From: an uncultured Chthonomonas sp.
Lineage (GTDB): Bacteria > Armatimonadota > Chthonomonadetes > Chthonomonadales > Chthonomonadaceae
NCBI GenBank assembly: GCA_903859705.1
Contig: CAIONQ010000003.1
Coordinates: forward strand, 1-59,977
Length of the DNA stretch: 59,977 nucleotides
Reading direction: 5' to 3'
A model generated the notes under the pieces. That model saw nothing but the letters and a program-made list of their open reading frames with translations. It ran no database searches and was not told where the DNA came from. Shown in pieces: positions 53,340-59,977 of the stretch; the first letter of the stretch is position 1; each line of letters starts with the position of its first letter. The position numbers and the translations under genes are program-made.

Positions 53340-53942
53340 CTAACGCGCTTCGCCCCTGGCAAAAACGTAGCCAGTGGTGTTTAATCGAACTCCCTTTATC
53401 CCGTACTTTTTTGCCAGCGGCCAGAATCGATCCGCTATAGCCCTGGGAGTTCTGTCCTCCATGCCGTAGCTACAACAACTTAATAGGAAATATCCCGTCG
53501 CGAGATGCCAGCGATTATCCGGAGACTCCGTCACATAAATCATCATATGGTAGGGGGAGCGAGGCCCGCCCCCCTTACCAGATGATAACCTGTATGCCAA
53601 TTGATCGACCGGATAGCTCTGGACGCGTTCGACGGACAATGGCCCCGGTGCGCCAACGTGATGCAACGTCTCTTCTAGAATTCCAAGTATCCCCTGCTTT
53701 GTGAGATGGAGTTTATCAACTTCCTCAGGCGCAGTGAGTGCAATCAGCGTGTCAACGTCACCTTTTGCAAGCGCGTCTGCCGTTAATTGCGCAACCTCAT
53801 CTGCCGTAGGGGGGCGAAATTTGAACCACCAGAGAAGGCTCAGAAGCAGAACTGGTGCAATCACAATTACGATTAGTCTGAGGCGCCCAGATGGACGTGC
53901 AGATGGACTTTTCGTGGCGCCTGCTCTCATTGAATTGCTCAC
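53340..53942 (-). CDS. N-terminally membrane-anchored protein of unknown function
   Basis: 200 residues from a GTG at 53942 that overlaps the stop of the preceding gene (GTGA), so translation is coupled. One membrane helix, RLIVIVIAPVLLLSLLWWF (about residues 22-40), is followed by a soluble domain: ADEVAQLTADALAKGDVDTLIALTAPEEVDKLHL resembles the start of NTF2/SnoaL-like or DUF4878-type domains, then DNRWHLATGYFLLSCCS. No firm family. It is the last gene of the repeat-bounded cluster. Confidence 0.7.
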   Translation of the reverse strand: MSNSMRAGATKSPSARPSGRLRLIVIVIAPVLLLSLLWWFKFRPPTADEVAQLTADALAKGDVDTLIALTAPEEVDKLHLTKQGILGILEETLHHVGAPGPLSVERVQSYPVDQLAYRLSSGKGGGPRSPYHMMIYVTESPDNRWHLATGYFLLSCCSYGMEDRTPRAIADRFWPLAKKYGIKGVRLNTTGYVFARGEAR

Positions 53943-54352
53943 GAACCCTGGTTAGGCAATGCGCAAAGGCCATCTTGCATATCAAGGTTGCACGGTACTG
54001 GCATTCCTGACCAAAGGCACTCGCCATCAAACAAATTTGCAGCCCCAGTATTGGTTGTAGTGACGGTACATGGGCAGAACCCCAAACCGTCACTAGTCTG
54101 GCCCCATGTCTGTATGGTTTGCATGTACTCGCAGCATCCCGTGTCTGTAAAGGGAGCGCATAGTTGCTTACACCAATTAGTGGTAGTGTAACCTCCTGGG
54201 ATGCAAGAAATGTTAGATAGGCAACCACCTACATTTGAATAGTTGTAACAATTTGTCGTTTGCTGGGCCAGCACGACCATCGGCAACAGCAGGGCAAGCG
54301 AAATCACTAAAGATAGACTGGCCAGTGTATTGGTGAGATTCGGAAGTTTCAT
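53939..54352 (-). CDS. Cys-rich secreted protein
   Basis: 137 residues from ATG at 54352 (GAGGAGA 5 nt upstream; the 13 extra upstream codons are arginine-rich and disrupt the signal). The signal peptide is SLSLVISLALLLPMVVLAQ. The mature part of about 105 residues holds at least a dozen Cys (GGCLSNISCIPGG, WCKQLCAPFTDTGCCEY, GFCPCTV, DGECLWSGMPVPCNLD), so a compact disulfide-bonded surface protein is likely. No family recognised. It lies directly after the pseudopilin gene and may be a pilin-tip or matrix component. Confidence 0.72.
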   Translation of the reverse strand: MKLPNLTNTLASLSLVISLALLLPMVVLAQQTTNCYNYSNVGGCLSNISCIPGGYTTTNWCKQLCAPFTDTGCCEYMQTIQTWGQTSDGLGFCPCTVTTTNTGAANLFDGECLWSGMPVPCNLDMQDGLCALPNQGS

Positions 54353-54391
54353 GTGTCTCCTCATGGGTGGTACTCGTCGAAGCATAATCAT

Positions 54392-54982
54392 CTACTCTTG
54401 CATACTGGCTGCGTGAACAGGAACCTGCCAGAACTGAACCTGCTGGTTGATCCTGAGGGTCTGAACCCGCTTTTTAGCCCATGACGGCTGCTTTTCAAAG
54501 TCCGTTCTGTCATTGTGCATCTCGCACACAACCAGGGGAAGCCTCGGACCGAGATGCGAAACCATTTCAGGATAGTGTGGATCATACGTCTCAGAAAGCA
54601 TCGCAGGTGTGGCATACGTAACCGCCTTTGGCGACACGCTGTGTGCCTGCCCGGGCATATAATGCGTGCTCGGACACCGAGTCACCGGCGATCCAAAAAG
54701 CTTGTAAGACTTCAGAAAAGCAATCCACGGCGGTCCGAGCGGCGGCAGCCCAATCTGTGCATGCGTCATTGGCGTCCCGACGCTGGGCTCAACACCATCC
54801 CAGTCCTGCATATACATAGACAGGGCTTTGCCCCACTGATGTAAGTTTGCCGCGCACACAGATTGTCTGGACTTTTCTCGGGCCGGTCCTAGCACACCGA
54901 ACAGCAAAGCGCACAGTGCGCCAATTATCGCAAGTACAAGCAAAATCTCTAAGATCGTAAACCCACGCCGTCGGTTGCTCAC
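54392..54982 (-). CDS. pseudopilin (type II secretion-like prepilin)
   Basis: 196 residues from GTG at 54982 with AAGGGG upstream. The prepilin signal is RRRGFTILEILLVLAIIGAL, cleaved after Gly7. REKSRQSVCAANLHQWGKALSMYMQDWDG matches the pseudopilin region of DUF1559-like proteins, but no C-terminal H-X9-DG motif is present, unlike the copy at 33348-34097. The leading gene upstream is the YARHG protein; the Cys-rich gene follows 39 nt later. Confidence 0.85.
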   Translation of the reverse strand: MSNRRRGFTILEILLVLAIIGALCALLFGVLGPAREKSRQSVCAANLHQWGKALSMYMQDWDGVEPSVGTPMTHAQIGLPPLGPPWIAFLKSYKLFGSPVTRCPSTHYMPGQAHSVSPKAVTYATPAMLSETYDPHYPEMVSHLGPRLPLVVCEMHNDRTDFEKQPSWAKKRVQTLRINQQVQFWQVPVHAASMQE

Positions 54983-55206
54983 TTGTTATTCCCCTTAATC
55001 AAATCAGGCAGGTCCGGTTGATGGTACAAGTCGTCTCCGTTTCCGAAACTGGCATAGATTCTCGTGTTTTTTCAGCACTGTACGTACACAGCCATCACTC
55101 AGTTCCAATGACACTTCCTTTAGGAACCTCCGGGCAGATGGCAAGTTGGTGAAACAACTGCCGTCCTGCTCTAAAGCAATTCGCCAGACTTGCCGACCGA
55201 CAGACC

Positions 55207-56667
55207 TTACTTTACACTCATCAGCAGCCCGTGCTGTTTCTGGTAATCCAGAATGAACTGCGTGTTAATCCGTTCCGTAGGTGAAAGCGTTTTGTAGACC
55301 TCGGCCATTTTAGGTTCTGTACCCTGGTACCACGTTTGTTGATTGTAGTAGTTCTGTAGCTTTGCAGAGGTAAATCTGTATCCGTGCCTCGCGTACGGCT
55401 CATTGCGCATGAGGGTGAGTTCCCAGGGTGTGTGTCCCTTTAGGTCGGCTTCATGAAGAATTCGCCCATCCCCCGGAGGTGGCACGGGCGGGCTTGCGGG
55501 TGAAGTCGCAGATGCGCTTTCAGTGGCCATGTTGATATCCTTTGACGCATACGATGGCGCAGATTTCTGTCTTGTCTTCTCCTCGGTATCCAAGTCTTTG
55601 CCGGGTTCGACTGTAGGTTCTGATTCAACCTGTGAGGACTTATTGGCATTTGTTAGTGGTACAGTCTCGGCCGCCACAGGCCTCATTGGGGCGCTATAGA
55701 TCGCTGCTTTCGGTACAGAGCTTGGACTGTGGTGCATTTGAGTGCCAAGAATAAAGGTAAGTGCCGTAAGCCCAATCACCGAAGCAGCAACCTGTGATAG
55801 CTTATTCCAATCTGAAGTTCCTTCTGGTTTGCCGGTTGGAACAGTAGAGCCATTTATCCGAGCGATCAGTAGGTTACTGAGCCTCTTTTTGAGGATCCGC
55901 CGGCTGCCAGTTACTGATACGAAAGCCCCGATCGCATATGCCATGGCAAACAGCACAATATTTGCGGTCTGATTATTGGATGCTGAGGTCCATGCACTGA
56001 TTGTGAGTATTACGAGGCCGTACCACAGCGCCGGTGCAACCGCCAGAAACTGAATATTCCACGGCTTAAGATAGGTATCCAATAATTCTGACGTGACGAC
56101 ATCCCGGGGTTCGCCACGCTTCGATTTGACCTGTTGAATCGTTGCACTGCTCAGGTCTTCCGCTGAACAAGCATCTGCCAGCCTTGACGATAGTACGTAT
56201 GCGGTGATGGCAGTGATACCTAACATCGCTCCCCATACAAGCGCTGTACCAACAACAAACGCCAACGCGAGGACAATGATCCCGATTGTTGCGACAGTGA
56301 CAATCAGTATGGCCCACCAGGGCAACTCAAGCCTTTCGCCGCGTTCGACTTCGTTTGGCCACGGGAAAAGTAGCACCATCGCTGCGCCTGACGCTACGGA
56401 GTTCGATCCCTTTACGCGACCAATCTTATCAAAACCATAATAAGATACCGAGCCGTTGGCCCGACATACTCCAATATGGTTTCCAGATTCGTTAAAGACG
56501 TGACCCTCTGCGTTTACTCTTCCAACGACTGTGCCATCGGAGTCGTAGACAGTTCCATCGCCTCTAATAGAGCCGATAGGAACCAGACGTCTGCCCTCGT
56601 AAGCCAAGACCTGGCCGTCGTCATCAATTTGGCCGACCTCCTGGCCATCAATATACAAAACTACCAT
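55207..56667 (-). CDS. YARHG-domain membrane protein
   Basis: 486 residues. Residues 1-100 hold short beta repeats with a G-x-V/I...DG pattern (DGQEVGQIDDDGQVLA, GDGTVYDSDGTVVGRVNAEGHV). Three to five membrane segments lie between about 115 and 310 (WWAILIVTVATIGIIVLALAF, LGITAITAYVL, YGLVILTISAW, IVLFAMAYAIGAFVSV, VIGLTALTFILGT). A Ser/Pro/Glu-rich stalk leads to the C-terminal YARHG domain (LTLMRNEPYARHGYRFTS), an extracellular domain linked with cell-wall or peptidase-associated proteins. GAGGTGA lies 6 nt before the ATG. It leads the cluster after the 46-residue peptide. Confidence 0.85.
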   Translation of the reverse strand: MVVLYIDGQEVGQIDDDGQVLAYEGRRLVPIGSIRGDGTVYDSDGTVVGRVNAEGHVFNESGNHIGVCRANGSVSYYGFDKIGRVKGSNSVASGAAMVLLFPWPNEVERGERLELPWWAILIVTVATIGIIVLALAFVVGTALVWGAMLGITAITAYVLSSRLADACSAEDLSSATIQQVKSKRGEPRDVVTSELLDTYLKPWNIQFLAVAPALWYGLVILTISAWTSASNNQTANIVLFAMAYAIGAFVSVTGSRRILKKRLSNLLIARINGSTVPTGKPEGTSDWNKLSQVAASVIGLTALTFILGTQMHHSPSSVPKAAIYSAPMRPVAAETVPLTNANKSSQVESEPTVEPGKDLDTEEKTRQKSAPSYASKDINMATESASATSPASPPVPPPGDGRILHEADLKGHTPWELTLMRNEPYARHGYRFTSAKLQNYYNQQTWYQGTEPKMAEVYKTLSPTERINTQFILDYQKQHGLLMSVK

Positions 56668-56678
56668 GTGTATTCACC

Positions 56679-56819
56679 TCACAATGATGCGGCTTTTGCC
56701 GAGCATGCATCCACTATTAATTGACCGAGTAACTGGACAGGGTCAATTAAGACAACACTGATTGCCGTAATCAATCCAACACTTTGTGCCAGGGCACCAC
56801 CTAATAGGTGGCGCGGCAT
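56679..56819 (-). CDS. small membrane peptide, 46 residues
   Basis: ATG at 56819, preceded by CGGAG 5 nt upstream; stop at 56679, 11 nt before the YARHG start. The product has one long hydrophobic stretch (LLGGALAQSVGLITAISVVL) flanked by MPRHL and VDACSAKAASL. No family recognised. The spacing and ribosome site suggest it is the first gene of the YARHG operon. The same frame is open further upstream without a better start. Confidence 0.5.
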   Translation of the reverse strand: MPRHLLGGALAQSVGLITAISVVLIDPVQLLGQLIVDACSAKAASL

Positions 56820-56972
56820 CTTATCTCCGAATGCATCGTCATATCTCACGCGGAATCGGCTAACTGAGAACCGATTGACAGGATAAAGAGATACTGGCGT
56901 GAGCTTCAAATTATGCTCTAAGCTCAATACCACAGGCTAACCTGATTTTAAAGGCGTAGGAAACCTAATAAA

Positions 56973-57105
56973 TTAGCGAACCTGTCTTGCGCTAATTTTG
57001 ATGAATTCACCTGTAGCCGCCCCCTTGAGGTCACAAAGAGTTACATCGGCACGCTCGGAGTAATATCGCCCGACATCGATTACGTTGCCGAAGGATGGCT
57101 GCAAC
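56973..57105 (-). pseudogene. possible decayed gene fragment
   Basis: A minus-strand frame ends at TAA (56973-56975) and reads GNVIDVGRYYSERADVTLCD then LKGAATGEFIKISARQVR, a protein-like composition. It is cut upstream by TAG; another frame just upstream reads YDWTLADIVAAILRQ, so a frameshift may have broken one gene. No family is recognised and chance cannot be excluded. Confidence 0.25.
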
Positions 57106-57370
57106 AATATCGGCTAACGTCCAATCATATTCGCTACATAGCGGTTCTGTCAAGTGGAAACATATAGAATTACAATGGCAAACCAGTCGCAAACAGATAT
57201 TCGTTGCAGGTGCCAGTAATGGATCCCAAATTGGGCAGGATATAACTAGCGTTACTATGGCATTGGCAACCAGGATCTGACGGTTTCATCTACCCCTGCC
57301 GTTCTTCCCACTGGCCATAGACATTTGGATACAATGCCAGCTGAGTGAGTAACCTTCTCCCCCATCCCGC

Positions 57371-57410
57371 TGAGCTTGCGAACAAGCGGCGATCTGCCGC
57401 TAAAACACTG
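57371..57410 (-). repeat. R3-like module, inverted
   Basis: The reverse complement reads CAGTGTTTTAGCGGCAGATC, then GCCGCTTGTTCGCAAGCTCA, joining two parts of the R3 unit found at 58322-58588, with an internal deletion. Confidence 0.6.
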
Positions 57411-57500
57411 ACAATACTATCAAGCCCGCCCGCACTGTAGTCCCGAGCTTGCGAGTGGCGTATGACAGCGCCGGAAGTCACTGGCTATTAACAAGAGGAG
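57388..57500 (+). repeat. right copy of diverged direct repeat DR-a
   Basis: Counterpart of 52626-52740, same orientation and order relative to the R2 copy that follows. Confidence 0.6.
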
Positions 57501-57732
57501 TGTTCTCTGTTTCGCGCGAGGAATGAGCGGTGAAGCAATAGAGCAGTGTTGGGGGTTAGGCAGAAAAAAGGGTGCACCTCGTAGTGCTTTGGCCACATCG
57601 AAAACTACCATCCCCCTCCACGATCCTCCCGCCCGGGGAGGAATTAAATGCACGCCTGGCAGTAGGATGCTGATTACGGGTTGGGAGCTTTTGATTTAGC
57701 GCGCGAAGATCGCAAAGCTATCATATGGTACC

Positions 57733-57862
57733 GTCGGATGAAAGCTGTGCTTAGGCGGAAAGTAGCTTGAAAGGAACCAGTTCCCTCTTGGATGCATCTC
57801 TTCGCGTTCTTTGCATTTCCTTAGCGCGACACATGCATTTCAGGCCGTGGCTGTGCTTGAGC
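57733..57862 (+). repeat. R2 repeat, right flanking copy (DR-b)
   Basis: About 130 bp, matches 52801-52931: GTCGGATGAAAGCTGTGCTT start, TTCGCGTTCTTTGCATTTCC core. A partial second R2 unit continues to 57930. Confidence 0.8.
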
Positions 57863-57931
57863 CACAGGCAGCTTGACCAGTACCAGTTCCCACTTCGGTG
57901 CATCTCCTTCGCGCAACGCAGAAGCGGATCT

Positions 57932-58030
57932 TCATGAAAAGCAATATCTACCGCGCTACGCTTAAGAGAACCGGCGGGGCCAGGAGTCGGGGGGCGGGAG
58001 TCAGGGACAATGCGCCGCCTGCCGGATGCC
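57932..58030 (-). repeat. R1 repeat, inverted copy
   Basis: Reads in reverse orientation to the R1 copies at 52 kb: ACCGCGCTACGCTT, GGCGGGGCCAGGAGTCGG and CGCCGCCTGCCGG are complements of R1 tail and body. Confidence 0.7.
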
Positions 58031-58040
58031 AGCTACGCTG

Positions 58041-58320
58041 AAGCGGATGTTATGAAAAGCAATTACTACCGCGCTACGCTTGCTTACGCGACACATGCAT
58101 TCCATAACGTAGCTCTGCTTGAGCGACAGGCAGCTTGACCAGTACCAGTTCCCACTTCGGTGCATCTCCTTCGCGTTCTTTGCATTTCCTTAGCGCGACA
58201 CATGCATTTCATAATGTAGCTCTGCTTGAGCCACAGACAGCTTCAGCAGTACCACCTCCCTCTCCACTGCATCTCCTTCGCGTTCTTTGGATCTCCTTAG
58301 CGCGACACATGCATGTCTGC
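58041..58320 (+). repeat. R1 tail followed by R2 tandem units
   Basis: An inverted R1 tail (58054-58082) is followed by R2 units with GCGACACATGCAT at 58088, 58195 and 58302, an exact period of 107 bp. Confidence 0.75.
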
Positions 58321-58321
58321 A

Positions 58322-58588
58322 CAGCGCAGGTGATTTTTTGCTGCCTTGCCAGAGTTTTAGCGGCAGGTTCGGAATGCTGAGGGCCACTGAGTATTGGCGC
58401 TGCTGTACACTGTTCGCAAGCTCACAGTTACAGCGCAGGTGGTTTTTTGCTGCGTTGCCAGTGTTTTAGCGGCAGGTTCGGAATGCTGAGGGCCACTGAG
58501 TATCGGCGCTGCTGTACACTGTTCGCAAGCTCACAGTTTCAGCGCAGGTGGTTTTTTTTGCTGCGTTGCCAGTGTTTTAGCGGCAGGT
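58322..58588 (+). repeat. R3 tandem repeat, 109 bp x about 2.45
   Basis: Units start CAGCGCAGGTG at 58322, 58431 and 58540, exact period 109 bp. Each contains a T-run (TTTTTT), TTTTAGCGGCAGGTTCGG and TTCGCAAGCTCACAG. The third unit ends after about 49 nt. Confidence 0.85.
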
Positions 58589-58674
58589 CGCCGCTGGTAT
58601 CCTGTTTAATATAGGGCTGCGTGCTTATTCGGTGTGGTTTGGAATGCATTGTAGTTCTAAAGGGCAAGACAACT

Positions 58675-59586
58675 ATGAAATACCAGTGTGGCGCTTTATT
58701 GGCAGCTTCTGTTTGTGGCTTCATTTTGTTGCCAGTTTCGGGCAACGCCGTTATACCGCAGGCGGTTACAAAGAACTTTCACGGTGCGCCCCGTTCCGCG
58801 GCGATTAGTGAAGTTAAGTTCGTAGAGTACGGCGGCCTTTTGCTATGTTCAGCGCTCACAGGGCAACAGCATGTGGTGGCTTCTGCGGCCGGGGGCGATG
58901 CTAAGGAGCGCTATTCGATGGTCGCAGATGTTCATGTAACGCAGCCCGTTGCATGGGTTCCGGCGGCAACAGTGCAGGCGCTTGCCGCACCAACTGCTTC
59001 TCTGCAGACCCAGGGTGCAGCCATTGTTGATTTCTGCCAGGAGTTGCGCGGCACCGGTACTATGCGCATCACGCGCACTAATGCTGGCACCACAGAGAGC
59101 CTTGTTGTTACCGTTTATCCAGATTCTGTGCCAGATCTACAGATTAATGGGCGCGCAATGCCGGTTCCACTGAGCAGTCCCGATGTGCCTGTGATAACTG
59201 CTTTCACACGCGATGTTGCCGCGGATAAGCCCGCTGCCAATTCTGTGGCGCATGATGTTACCGCTGTCGACCTGTATCAGCACCTGGCCCGCTTTTTTGA
59301 GAAGACTTTGCTATACCCTAAGAAGCAACTTGATATGAAGTACACGATGCCGTTGAGCAGTACTTATACCGCGCATTTATCGCTGATTGGCGGCGAATCT
59401 TCTGTAATTGAAAATGAAGATATCCTTGCCGGCAGCGCAGGCCATAATACGAATGTTGGGCATGCCCTGCGCTGCACAGCGCATATGCTTGCCTGCGGCA
59501 GCTCCGCACTGAAACAGCCCAAACTGAGTGTGAAGTTCACGAGTGGGGATAGAGAGCTGGTTTCAATATTGGTTGGAGGAAAGTAA
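58675..59586 (+). CDS. secreted protein of unknown function
   Basis: 303 residues from ATG at 58675 (the frame is open 18 codons upstream into the repeat end). The signal peptide is LLAASVCGFILLPVSGNAV. The mature part is beta-rich without recognised domain: VEYGGLLLCSALTGQQHVV, a TMRITRTNAGTTESLVVTVYPD strand pair, and a C-terminal LSVKFTSGDRELVSILVGG. Four or five Cys are scattered. It stands alone between two repeat arrays, separate from the minus-strand cluster. Confidence 0.68.
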   Translation: MKYQCGALLAASVCGFILLPVSGNAVIPQAVTKNFHGAPRSAAISEVKFVEYGGLLLCSALTGQQHVVASAAGGDAKERYSMVADVHVTQPVAWVPAATVQALAAPTASLQTQGAAIVDFCQELRGTGTMRITRTNAGTTESLVVTVYPDSVPDLQINGRAMPVPLSSPDVPVITAFTRDVAADKPAANSVAHDVTAVDLYQHLARFFEKTLLYPKKQLDMKYTMPLSSTYTAHLSLIGGESSVIENEDILAGSAGHNTNVGHALRCTAHMLACGSSALKQPKLSVKFTSGDRELVSILVGGK

Positions 59587-59977
59587 GAGGGCTGATGAGG
59601 GAGGACGCTTCGCTCAGCGAGGGCGCTACGCTGAGGAGGCCAGGTCATGCGCTCGGCCCGCTTCGCTCAGGTATGGGGTTCTGTACCGCGCCTACGGATG
59701 TTTGCTGGTACCGTGTTGCTGGATTCTTCAATTTCACGAACGGCAGCAGAGCCGCAAAAGAGGAAGACTACGAAGAGCAATTCCTACCGCGCTACGCTTG
59801 CTTCCGCGAGCCATTGCATTTCAGAATGTGGCTGTGCATGAGCGACAGGCAGCTTGACCAGTACCACTTCCCTCTTCACTGCATCTCTTCGCGTTCTTTG
59901 CATTTCCTTAGCGCGACACATGCATTTCATAACGTAGCTCTGCTTGAGCGACAGGCAGCTTGACCAGTACCAGTTCC
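59587..59977. other. repeat field to the window edge
   Basis: 391 nt without a credible gene; plus-strand frames are repeat-derived. It contains an R1 tail (59772-59800) and R2 units at about 59801-59977, with GCGACACATGCAT at 59913. The array continues past the window. Confidence 0.65.

Larger units (their letters stand above)
56820..58674. other. gene-poor repeat field, right
   Basis: 1.85 kb without a convincing gene. It holds a possible decayed coding fragment near 56973-57105, the right direct repeats, an inverted R1 copy, tandem R2 units and the R3 tandem array, listed separately. Confidence 0.7.

Noticed and set aside
57095-57280. 61-codon plus-strand frame
   Set aside because: No ribosome site; it lies opposite a more protein-like but broken minus-strand text and outside any operon.
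51811-58600. CRISPR array
   Set aside because: Repeats are 107-162 bp, occur in both orientations and lack short uniform repeats with unique spacers of even length; no cas genes are present.
59595-59963. 122-codon plus-strand frame
   Set aside because: Composed of R1 and R2 repeat text; the product is low quality and has no start signal.

Overview
The window looks like chromosomal DNA of a member of the Armatimonadota or a close relative of the planctomycete-like bacteria. The main reason is the pseudopilin at 33348-34097, whose N-terminus carries the [12 protein letters not shown] motif that I associate with Armatimonadota and ends in an H-X9-DG motif. Supporting signs are two DUF1501 + DUF1549/DUF1553 gene pairs with CxxCH heme sites, phytanoyl-CoA-dioxygenase-like proteins, a secreted PQQ propeller, a TAT-exported Gfo/Idh/MocA oxidoreductase and GDSL hydrolases. 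The assignment is an inference from gene content. No rRNA or phylogenetic marker is present. One tRNA (Ser, GCT anticodon) lies at 28309-28399.

Layout. 1-6.3 kb, minus strand: the 5' part of a dimethylformamidase-beta-like gene, a DUF1501/DUF1549 pair, and a PQQ beta-propeller gene with a consensus promoter and its own terminator. 6.7-9.6 kb: a YwiC-like membrane protein, an Rrf2 regulator and a periplasmic single-heme c-type protein, with an operator-like inverted repeat at the ywiC-like promoter. 9.7-13.7 kb: a PhyH-family oxygenase, proA and a secreted 5'-nucleotidase. 13.9-15.1 kb: an unusual fusion of a prepilin N-terminus with an EXORDIUM-like domain. 15.2-22.4 kb: a MoxR/VWA pair, a ClC channel, a DUF5995 protein, an S51 peptidase and an MFS transporter.

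22.4-28.1 kb, minus strand, is a compact six-gene run: ROK kinase, small secreted protein, ABC-2 ATPase, permease, GDSL hydrolase, second permease. 28.3-36.0 kb holds the tRNA, a lytic transglycosylase, the oxidoreductase, several small unrecognised membrane proteins, a pseudopilin with an overlapping lipoprotein gene, and an aldo/keto reductase. 36.1-41.5 kb is a TetR-controlled HlyD-RND efflux operon. The same 13-nt-spaced operator motif precedes both tetR and the pump genes. 41.6-51.8 kb holds an Rpn-type nuclease, the second DUF1501/DUF1549 pair, an unknown secreted protein, a PhyH-HEAT fusion and a one-chain L-serine dehydratase.

51.8-60.0 kb is different in character: gene-poor and filled with shuffled repeat modules of about 160, 107 and 109 bp, here named R1, R2 and R3. 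Inside lies a small minus-strand cluster at 53.3-56.8 kb (46-residue membrane peptide, YARHG-domain membrane protein, pseudopilin, Cys-rich secreted protein, membrane-anchored protein). It is bounded by collinear, diverged direct repeats about 4.76-4.93 kb apart. This repeat-bounded cluster, the pilin-EXORDIUM fusion and the paired TetR operators are the most interesting observations. I found no CRISPR array, insertion sequence, phage gene or recognised defence system.
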